The position numbers were made by a program, and so were the translations under genes. Under the pieces are notes generated by a model. The model saw only the letters and a list, made by a program, of their open reading frames with translations, did not search any database and was not told the origin of the DNA. From Antrodiella citrinella (taxonomy: Eukaryota > Basidiomycota > Agaricomycetes > Polyporales > Steccherinaceae), in contig SGPM01000268.1 of the NCBI GenBank assembly GCA_004802725.1, positions 264 to 38,449 of the forward strand: 38,186 nucleotides of DNA, read 5' to 3'. Each line of letters opens with the position of its first letter. Position 1 is the first letter of the stretch. Shown in pieces: positions 1 to 7,258 of the stretch.

Positions 1-24
1 TTNTTTNTTTATTTNTTTNTTTAA
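1..24 (-). repeat. (TAAA)n 3' tail of the retrotransposon
   Basis: On the plus strand the first 24 bases are a period-4 TTTA/TTTN run, so on the element's sense strand the tail is (TAAA)n. Several N bases fall exactly at the A position of the period. Many LINEs end in short simple repeats rather than poly(A). The tail is cut by the window edge. Confidence 0.8.
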
Positions 25-112
25 CATNTAACCGGATCCCCGTCAATGGGGCCGGGCATTTCTATCCCGCATACTACATGTACATGNCNCGGCNTTATAA
101 NATNANACCCAA

Positions 113-3100
113 TTACTGTCGCGACGTCCTGGACCGNCGCGGACCCCTCTCTGCATTCGGGTCGATGAGGTAGTTTGGACTGACCCANAACCAAGGGCCA
201 GACCAACCTCCTTCTANCTTATGTGGNTTCAATTTNTTCCACTCCCGGTCNANGTNCACCCGATCAGGGTGTCCAAGATNCATCTCAAAGAGCGTCCTTC
301 CTCTTTCATCGTNGTCTAACTCNCGTGTCCCAAATTCNGCCGCTTCTTGCANANTTTGATCTAACGTNAGCCGATCATCCAGTGGAACGNCCNNCTGCTT
401 CCTCATCAAAGAAGTGACGAACNCTTTCCTTCCCAAGAGCATNTGGTANAATACCGCTCCTGGATGAGGCTCAGCCGANTCNGCNGATTGCTGCCGNTCC
501 GCTATTTCCTCATCTGTTTCNCTCATCAAGGCNTGATGCCTCTCCGCGCACTCNAACGTGTACGCGAGCGGATTCANTCTCATCCAGTCAGTAANGGTCN
601 CNAAACCNTACCGATCNGTAGAGAAGGGGTCCAGNTCNTCCAGATACTGTGGACGCTGGCGGTATCTATCCCCATTGGTCACATTGTGCCAATCGTGGAA
701 GAANAGATCTGGGAATTGAATCCACANATGACAATCATANAGAACGTGATCNCGCGTCTGCGGCTGGAACCCGCACACACANTTCACTTCCCCTTCGAGG
801 TTGAACCTTTCACGGAAGGCTCCAATCGGCGCATGGCCGGTCACCATTCTGGTAAACCGGCCCATCTCTTTGGCATTATTTGCCAAATAGGGCGATAATT
901 TCGCCCAATGCTGCTTACCGGATTTAGCCAATTTCTGCCTCCAACGAGGACTTAACGCAAATTGGGACCCGGCATAAGCCTTACTGTGCACTCGCTCTTT
1001 CCATTCAGCGAATACTCCGGTCGTGACATCCGCCCTTGCCACCGACCAAGAAGTGACGTCAGGGTGATGTCCCCTGATCTTCGCCTCGCGTGTCGCATCC
1101 GACATCGAGTAACGGTCACCTTCTGTGTAACCGACGTTCGCAGCGCCTTGCGCCTTCTCGTCAACTACGTCATTATATCCGACATGAGTGTCCATGTGAC
1201 TGGGCACCCACCAAATATGCACTTTCCTGAACGGACCCCCATTCAAGAATTGCCTGACTTCCGAGCACGCGATCGTGGACACCATCTGCATCGAATGCAT
1301 TGACGGGTCCAGGATCGAGCGTACGGCTGATTCGTTGTCGCATATAACATACAACTCTTCGGTCGGGAACGTCAGCGCTTTTTTAATGCCACTGCCAAGC
1401 CCGATCATTTCCGCGTCAAATATTGAGACGCGTCCGCATGCAAACGATGTGGAATCTAACACGCGACTTCCCTGGGTAATGTGGAAAGCCGTGCCGGTCC
1501 TGTGGTCCTGTCCCTCGCTTCCTCGGAACAACGACCCGTCAGTGCACAACAATGTTACGTCATTCATTGTCATCACCGTATTGACTCGCGGAAGCAAGTC
1601 ATTCTTGTACCACGCATCCATCGCTTTCGACCCTTTCCTGGCACCAGGAGGGCCGAACTGGATGTCAATTTGGTCGCCGTGCGTATCCAGCAATCGCTTG
1701 CCTGGCTCCGCTTCATCATTCAGCGAATCGAAGTGCTCTTGCACCTTCAAACTCACATGGTTCCACCCTCCAATAGGGGTAGCTTCATCTCTCACCGTTC
1801 CCATGATCGGAAACGGCGTCTTTGTGGTTGCATCCAACCCTAACTCCCCGCCAATCGCCGCACGCACCGCATGCGCCGAGTGTAATTTGTGGGCCCTGAG
1901 ACCCCACCTCGTCGCCAATTTCTTCACTTGAAGATCCATCGGCAGCAATCCTGCCAAGAGCTCTAGGCCCCCGACAGGCGTCGTGCGGAATCCACCGGTG
2001 ATCCACCGGGCCGCTAGGTTTTGCACCACCTGCATTTGCTTAATAAGCCCTTTGTTCGGCTTCCGCCGCGGCAGACCCTCAGGAGCCCACCACANCTGAA
2101 TACCGTAACAAAGTACCGGGAGTATGTTGCTGATATACAACCTCCTCTTATTNTTCGGCGTCATGCCCCTCATCGAATTGCCCAATAGGCGCAAACAATG
2201 AGTCGCACTCGTCGCTTTGGTGACGCACAACTTAACGTGGTCCTTGAACTGTANCTTCTGGTCCAAAATGAACCCCAGGTACCTTATCTTGGCGCTGGGC
2301 TTGACAACCACAGGCACGCCTTCAATATCGATCGTCACATCTGGACCTAAGTCCTTCTGCTCCCATCGCTTGCTATTCGGCATCANGAANTGCACGAGCT
2401 CATTCTTGGTACGCTCTACCCGAAGGCCNAGNCGNTCCAAATCTGTCGATATCCCTTTGAACACCTTTGCCAANAGGACCGCATTGGTCTCCAACGTTGC
2501 GGACGTCACGACAATCGCGCCGTCGTCCACATAGAACTGCATAATGCAGCCATTGATGTCGATGATCATTTCCCGATCATCATCCACCAACTTGACGCGG
2601 GCATCTGTACCCGCCCATTTATGTATCGCCGCTGCAATATACAGCCCCGACAATATCGGTGACAGGGCAGACCCTTGTCCTACTCCTAGCGGAGTATCAA
2701 TATCCTCAGAAAAGTTCTTTTGGAACCTTATCCTCGTCTTCCTGTCTTTGAGATAATCATCAAAGAATGCAACATAGCGCGGGTGGAACCCTTGCTTGCT
2801 CATGATCGCCCCGAGAAGGTCGTGGTTAATAGAGGGATAGAACTGCGCGATGTCGAACAACAACATCGAACAGACCAACCCCTTTCGTCGTGCCTGCAGC
2901 ACATGGTGCACAACATGCACACCCGCGTCTACAGTCGAGTTCTGGATCGTGCCTCCGAACTGGTTCGGATGGATCACGCCATACTTCTGCCCCTGGAATT
3001 GGAGCCGCGTCGCAATCACCTTCTCAAACGCCTTTCCAAGGCAGTTCAGAAGGACGATCGGCCGGTACGATTTAGCTTTACTATAATCGTCTTTCCCAGG

Positions 3101-6100
3101 CTTGGGAATCACCACCGTGATGTTCACCTTGAACATCTCCGGCCACGTGCCTGAACGGAAACATTCGTTCAGAAACTTGGCGGCACCTTCCGCCGCATCT
3201 TTCACAGCCAGTATCTTCTTGAGAAGACGCCAACCGCAATGATCGAGTCCTGGAGTGGACGTGTTTGACGTGCCCTTCACAGCACTCAGAATCTCTGCCG
3301 CACTTACCCACGCCCATTCACGGGTGGGTAGTTGCGGATACGTATCCACTACTGTTGGGTCAATAGGGTTCGGCGTCGTCGGATAAAACGTCTCTTTGAA
3401 CGTCTTGAATATATCCTCTGGTGTGGCTGCCGGCGTACCGTCAGCCTGAATGAGCGTCGAGAACGCGTCGTCTGGTTTCTTTCGAGTCCAGGCGACCAGA
3501 TCCCACATCTTGGTAGTGTTCTCTACCTTCGCTATGGTCTTGTCAAAGAACTCCCGTCGTGCACGACGAGCCGCTCCCTTAAGTCTNTTGCCGCATCTGG
3601 CNATTCTTTCTCGACGATCATTCCCACTCTCATCAGGAACTCGTCTGAGTTTCGCACTTCTGAACTGCGTCGCCGCTTCCTTACACTCCGCATTCCACCA
3701 GGAACGCGACTTGCCAGGTACGAAGTTGGGCTCACTGCTACATGAATCCCACGCCTCCCTCATCACCTCGCTGAGCTCATCAGCGACGTCATCAATCGAA
3801 TCCGTATCTGGATCCCAATCTTCATCGAACAGCGCCGCAAGCGCTTCTCCGATCTGGTTCACNTAGACTTCTTCTAGNGGCGAGTCCTCTTTTATCCGCG
3901 GCTGNCTCATAGGCCACATCGCTTCGAGTGGTATCTCCCATGTCAGAANNGCATGGTCGGAATTNATGAGCGTGTCATGCAGNTGNACCCTGCAATTCGC
4001 GTCCGCNGTGTACAGGATGGGNACCCATACAAGATCAATNACCTGTGGTCTAAGCGCCTNATTGTGCGATTGCCACGTGAATTCNCGNCGATAATTGGCG
4101 AGTTCTAAATTNAAGCTTGCCATGACNTCNATGACNCTCTCNACGTCATCTCTGTCNNTGGCAATCGCTTTCTGNTATGANGCCCCNCTAGGCCCCCANA
4201 CACCCGAATGCAGATTGAAATCACCCGCAATCGTCAGTACGGACGGGAGGCANTCTGCNCTCCTTTCCAAATATTTNCTTCCAGCATGNGTCTTAGGCTG
4301 GTTGTANACNTTTATGAGAAGCTGTGGCCCCTCTCTAGTGGTCAAGCTGACGGCNCACACGTCGTCATGCTTGATCAGATTGTCTGCCAATCTTGGCATC
4401 AANTGCTCCCAACGTCTATTCACGTGGATGCATACCGACGACTCTTTGTGAGCCCCCAAGCACATGAAGTTACGATGACGAGTCGTATGTTCGAATTCNT
4501 CACCNTCNGGCTCTTTNGCCGANGGGACGCGCTTGATAAGACCCCATGAGATCTCTTGCATGAAGATGACATCGTGGTCCCGATACATCTCTAGTATGTT
4601 GCGGCTATTCTCGCCNCTACGCTGAACATTGACGCTGACCATACGCAGCATGGGCCGCATATGGTCAACCGCCCTCCCTTTTCGATGAGGTAACCCTAAG
4701 TCCTCATCTGAATACCCTTTCTGCATGATCGACGAGTCNGTNTACTCATTGATCGGCCATACGAAGTCCCGCCACGGGACAGGCTCTTCCACCTGACTGC
4801 CACTCGGCTCCACGCACGTAATGCATGTCCCCGGGGGCGGTGTGTCTAGCCCTTCAGGCCAGTCTAGATCTTCTCTAATGATGTCCATGAACGGCACGTT
4901 CATGAACACCCTTGGGTCACTGGAATCTTCGGAATCATTAGACTCCGGGCGACCTCCTTGACTGTGCGTCGGTGCCCCGTAATACTGCGGAGTCAAACCA
5001 AATTCTATATCTGTCCCGCCCTCAAGGGACGGCGACCGATGTGCTACAGGTACAGGGGACTGACTACGCGAGGGCATGTCCAAATCTGCAATGGGATCAT
5101 ACGATTCAAAGGATGCATGGGGGGATGAGTGTACTACAACGTGCTGACTAGCAGTACGTACGGAACTGGGATCGCATGAAGATGAATAATCTACAAGTGG
5201 AGGGTGGGGCATAAGCGACGGCGTGGACGACCAGCTGAGAGGGGTGAATGACATATTCGAACCGAAGTTAATTAAACTAAACGGGGGCACGGCCCCATCA
5301 TCCGACCTGAGCTGCAGCCCAGGCGACCCGTCACGGTCTAGATGATTCTCGTCAGTTCCGGTATCCCCCGTTAACAAACGGTCTGGGTCACTCACGTGGT
5401 AGGGTCTACTCATGCATTCGAATAGACGGGACCGGGGTTGAGCTACCCTCACGATCCGAAGGGACCGGGGTGTCTCGCATACCTCCCTCACCAGCCGACA
5501 TCTCCTCGTCGAGCTCGATGATGATCGGGTCGTCGGGCTTAGAGCCTCGAACTTCTTGGCTTTGGGATCAAAGCCTTTGTCGTAGGCGGAACGGTTCTCA
5601 CCGTGCCATCCCGAATTGGTGCGCTTCTTGAAAAAGTCGCAAGTCCTTGCGGTGGCCGCATGTGGCTCCCCGCAGTTGTGGCATCGTGGCCCGCACGATG
5701 TGGTTGCGTCGCAGAACTCCAGCGGCGTGAGTGCCTTGTCCTTGGTGTTGGTCGCGCTGCAGCACGATGCCATGACGTTGTGATCCTCGATCTTGTGGCC
5801 ACGACGACCACAGAACGAGCATACGGGGACCTTCTTACAGGCGTACGCGAGATGTCCCCAGCAGAAGCAATTCTGGCACTGGGGAACGTGAGGATTGGTG
5901 CTCATGATGTGCACCGGACAGTCGACCGAGTTGATGCGGAGCGACTTCTTCTGGATGATGCGCACGGCAACCACCCCAGAGCGTGTGTCTCGGAACGAGC
6001 ACTCGACCACACCGTACGCCTGGTCCTTGATGGACGACAGGATCCGGGCACGCGGTTGCTGGGAGAACGGCACGAGCCGATCGCCTAGCTTCGCAGTGGT

Positions 6101-6463
6101 TCTCAGGATCGGGTCTTTCAACTCGAAGTCCGTCAACCATTTGTTGCCGCGACGAATCGCGCGCTCTATGTCTGCGAGGGGAAGCTCCGCCCCATCAGAC
6201 CCACGGACACGTACGTTGTGCACCTGCATGAAAACCGTGTCGAGATACGTGTCAGCAGTGACAGTACTCGCCGGATGAATCGCCCCTTGGGAACGTAGCC
6301 AGGCCTCGAGGACCTTCGGCACCAGTCGGACCTCAGCCTCCGACGGTGGGAATTGGAAGATGAGGGTCAAAGCCCCATCCTTGGCGAGCCGCGTGTCAAC
6401 GACGCGGTTCAATGACGCAAGACCGTTGGCCGCGAACCCTTTCGGGAACGCGTCCTTGATCAC
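113..6463 (-). CDS. Retrotransposon polyprotein: gag-like, endonuclease, reverse transcriptase, RNase H
   Basis: One open frame of 2116 residues with no unambiguous stop or frameshift. Residues 196-275 hold three zinc knuckles (C196-C199-H204-C209; C215-C218-H223-H228; C261-C264-H268-C275), typical of nucleic-acid-binding ORF1 proteins. An APE-type endonuclease spans roughly residues 590-840, with a QE motif, a GDFN block near residue 747 and an SDH motif. The reverse transcriptase follows, with catalytic FYVDD (Asp 1313 and 1314, bases 2522-2527). RNase H (about 1635-1770) shows a TDGS block, a DAEM block and an ICDNESA block. A CxC..H..C finger lies near residue 1900. Two caveats: the first codon written here is GTG with no upstream in-frame ATG before a TGA at 6518-6520, and codon 574 (4744-4742) is TAN, so the protein may really be two ORFs, the second starting at the ATG at 4726. 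Confidence 0.9.
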   Translation of the reverse strand: MIKDAFPKGFAANGLASLNRVVDTRLAKDGALTLIFQFPPSEAEVRLVPKVLEAWLRSQGAIHPASTVTADTYLDTVFMQVHNVRVRGSDGAELPLADIERAIRRGNKWLTDFELKDPILRTTAKLGDRLVPFSQQPRARILSSIKDQAYGVVECSFRDTRSGVVAVRIIQKKSLRINSVDCPVHIMSTNPHVPQCQNCFCWGHLAYACKKVPVCSFCGRRGHKIEDHNVMASCCSATNTKDKALTPLEFCDATTSCGPRCHNCGEPHAATARTCDFFKKRTNSGWHGENRSAYDKGFDPKAKKFEALSPTTRSSSSSTRRCRLVREVCETPRSLRIVRVAQPRSRLFECMSRPYHVSDPDRLLTGDTGTDENHLDRDGSPGLQLRSDDGAVPPFSLINFGSNMSFTPLSWSSTPSLMPHPPLVDYSSSCDPSSVRTASQHVVVHSSPHASFESYDPIADLDMPSRSQSPVPVAHRSPSLEGGTDIEFGLTPQYYGAPTHSQGGRPESNDSEDSSDPRVFMNVPFMDIIREDLDWPEGLDTPPPGTCITCVEPSGSQVEEPVPWRDFVWPINEXXDSSIMQKGYSDEDLGLPHRKGRAVDHMRPMLRMVSVNVQRXGENSRNILEMYRDHDVIFMQEISWGLIKRVXSXKEXXGXEFEHTTRHRNFMCLGAHKESSVCIHVNRRWEXLMPRLADNLIKHDDVXAVSLTTREGPQLLIXXYNQPKXHAGXKYLERXAXCLPSVLTIAGDFNLHSGXWGPXGXSXQKAIAXDRDDXEXVXXVMASXNLELANYXXEFTWQSHNXALRPQXIDLVWXPILYXADANCRXXLHDTLXNSDHXXLTWEIPLEAMWPMXQPRIKEDSXLEEVXVNQIGEALAALFDEDWDPDTDSIDDVADELSEVMREAWDSCSSEPNFVPGKSRSWWNAECKEAATQFRSAKLRRVPDESGNDRRERXARCGXRLKGAARRARREFFDKTIAKVENTTKMWDLVAWTRKKPDDAFSTLIQADGTPAATPEDIFKTFKETFYPTTPNPIDPTVVDTYPQLPTREWAWVSAAEILSAVKGTSNTSTPGLDHCGWRLLKKILAVKDAAEGAAKFLNECFRSGTWPEMFKVNITVVIPKPGKDDYSKAKSYRPIVLLNCLGKAFEKVIATRLQFQGQKYGVIHPNQFGGTIQNSTVDAGVHVVHHVLQARRKGLVCSMLLFDIAQFYPSINHDLLGAIMSKQGFHPRYVAFFDDYLKDRKTRIRFQKNFSEDIDTPLGVGQGSALSPILSGLYIAAAIHKWAGTDARVKLVDDDREMIIDINGCIMQFYVDDGAIVVTSATLETNAVXLAKVFKGISTDLXXXGLRVERTKNELVXFXMPNSKRWEQKDLGPDVTIDIEGVPVVVKPSAKIRYLGFILDQKXQFKDHVKLCVTKATSATHCLRLLGNSMRGMTPXNKRRLYISNILPVLCYGIQXWWAPEGLPRRKPNKGLIKQMQVVQNLAARWITGGFRTTPVGGLELLAGLLPMDLQVKKLATRWGLRAHKLHSAHAVRAAIGGELGLDATTKTPFPIMGTVRDEATPIGGWNHVSLKVQEHFDSLNDEAEPGKRLLDTHGDQIDIQFGPPGARKGSKAMDAWYKNDLLPRVNTVMTMNDVTLLCTDGSLFRGSEGQDHRTGTAFHITQGSRVLDSTSFACGRVSIFDAEMIGLGSGIKKALTFPTEELYVICDNESAVRSILDPSMHSMQMVSTIACSEVRQFLNGGPFRKVHIWWVPSHMDTHVGYNDVVDEKAQGAANVGYTEGDRYSMSDATREAKIRGHHPDVTSWSVARADVTTGVFAEWKERVHSKAYAGSQFALSPRWRQKLAKSGKQHWAKLSPYLANNAKEMGRFTRMVTGHAPIGAFRERFNLEGEVXCVCGFQPQTXDHVXYDCHXWIQFPDXFFHDWHNVTNGDRYRQRPQYLXXLDPFSXDRXGXXTXTDWMRXNPLAYTXECAERHXALMXETDEEIAXRQQXXXSAEPHPGAVXYXMLLGRKXFVTSLMRKQXXVPLDDRXTLDQXXQEAXEFGTXELDXDERGRTLFEMXLGHPDRVXXDREWXKLXPHKXEGGWSGPWXWVSPNYLIDPNAERGPXRSRTSRQ

Positions 6464-6651
6464 CTGGGTTTNCTGGACGAAGGGGAGGAGGGGATCGGTA
6501 TGTCGTTGACCGAAACTTCAAGTTGAAGGTCACGGTTGAGACATCTCAATGTGATCGCAATCACATCGCAATCTCACGCAGAATCTTGAGATAAGATGTA
6601 CATTAATATTGAGATCTAATCTCCTAGCTTCGTATGGTGCAGAGAGAGGTA
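6464..6651. other. Spacer between retrotransposon ORF and inverted-repeat element
   Basis: No gene. It may contain the retrotransposon's 5' untranslated region. It carries small palindromes: CTTCAA-G-TTGAAG at 6516-6528, and GTGAT-CGCA-ATCAC just after 6550. The in-frame codon at 6472-6470 is NAA, so the long ORF may or may not continue to the TGA at 6518-6520. Confidence 0.4.
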
Positions 6652-6686
6652 GGAGGACCCCTGAAAACCCTGCCAGATGCCACTTG
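6652..6686 (+). repeat. Left terminal inverted repeat
   Basis: 35 bp, inverted match to 7224-7258 with one difference (G versus A at position 25 of the repeat). It ends in GCCACTTG, the reverse complement of the CAAGTGGC core repeated further inside. Confidence 0.85.
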
Positions 6687-6730
6687 ATTTTCAAAAAAAT
6701 CTCGTGTCCGGACAGGCTCTTCAAAATCCC

Positions 6731-7231
6731 AATTTTTGTCCGAAAATCTCAAGTGGCATCACCGAAACTCGAATTTTGTCCGGACCACTTCAAGTGGCCT
6801 TAAAAGCGGGATTTTCGTTCCCCGACGCTTGAAAAGCGTCGGACAGCATTGCGACACACTAAAGGTATGTGTTGAGATATCGAGTGAACTGCTGAACAAC
6901 AATCACACTCGCTTTAACGAATATAAACCCAATTTCTGCGGCGAGCGCCCTTCGCTGGAACAGCCGCGCTACCAAAAGACCGCCAAAATTGGCCAGACAT
7001 GTCTTCGAACCCGACATCGTACCAAAAAGCAGCTGCGCAACGTCGACGAGACGCGCACCCGCTTCACCACCGGTCATCATGACCATACATTTCAACTGGC
7101 CTCCGTAAGGTGTAGCTGAGATGTCCGGACATTTTCAAGTGACCATCACGCCAAAATACATGATTTTTGTCCGAATTTCAAGTGGCTAGGGGGTCCAAAA
7201 ACCACATTTTTTGTCCGGACTGCCAAGTGGC
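6731..7231 (+). repeat. Five same-direction subterminal motif units
   Basis: Five units of about 23-28 bp share TTTTTGTCCG(GAC), a 4-10 bp spacer and CAAGTGGC: 6731-6757, 6771-6798, 7122-7144 (degenerate, ending CAAGTGACC), 7163-7185 and 7207-7231. All face the plus direction although they lie at both ends of an inverted-repeat element. A further GTGTCCGGACAGG half-site lies near 6703-6716. Reiterated subterminal motifs are the usual transposase-binding sites of hAT, CACTA and related elements; that role here is inference. Confidence 0.7.
6822..6842. other. Perfect 9-bp hairpin inside the inverted-repeat element
   Basis: CCGACGCTT at 6822-6830 and AAGCGTCGG at 6834-6842 are perfect inverted copies around a GAA loop. 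A second palindrome, CCACTT-C-AAGTGG, lies at 6785-6797. They could be protein-binding sites or mark a fold-back junction; no terminator role is claimed in a eukaryote. Confidence 0.6.
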
Positions 7232-7258
7232 ATTTGGCAGGGTTTTCAGGGGTCCTCC
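7224..7258 (-). repeat. Right terminal inverted repeat
   Basis: 35 bp, partner of 6652-6686. It begins with CAAGTGGC, so the terminal repeat includes one copy of the subterminal motif core. Confidence 0.85.

Larger units (their letters stand above)
1..6463 (-). mobile_element. Non-LTR (LINE) retrotransposon, Tad1-like, nearly complete
   Basis: An autonomous element that copies itself through RNA by target-primed reverse transcription. On the minus strand it shows, in order, a gag-like region with zinc knuckles, an apurinic-type endonuclease, a reverse transcriptase, an RNase H and a C-terminal CCHC finger, then a short 3' region (112-25) and a tetranucleotide tail at the window edge. This order is that of RNase H-bearing fungal Tad1-like elements; the clade name is inference from the layout. 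The 5' limit is unresolved: no ATG opens the long frame, and 6464-6651 may be 5' untranslated sequence. Target-site duplications cannot be tested because the 3' flank is outside the window. Single N bases are scattered through it (dense at 1-900 and 3580-4750) but almost absent from the host genes, which suits a multicopy family collapsed into a consensus. Confidence 0.93.
6652..7258. mobile_element. Short inverted-repeat transposable element (MITE-like), about 607 bp
   Basis: The two ends are inverted copies of each other: 6652-6686 and 7224-7258 match at 34 of 35 positions, beginning GGAGGACCCC. Inside both ends a motif of the form TTTTTGTCCG...CAAGTGGC recurs. No transposase-like ORF fits in the interior; the longest frame there (6859-7095, minus) resembles nothing I know. 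This is the structure of a non-autonomous DNA transposon mobilised in trans. I could not find a convincing target-site duplication: the bases outside the two termini do not match at 2, 4 or 8 bp. The superfamily is therefore unassigned, and the true ends may lie a base or two outward (T-R before GGAGG on both sides). Confidence 0.75.

Noticed and set aside
7000..7025. tRNA-like T arm (CTTCGAACCC between short complementary arms) and an A-box-like TGGTAGCGCGG nearby
   Set aside because: The loop is too long, the two boxes are in the wrong order on the minus strand, and no acceptor or anticodon arm can be drawn.
6859..7095. Possible transposase remnant in the middle of the inverted-repeat element
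   Set aside because: 78 codons with no DDE, zinc-finger or other transposase motif.
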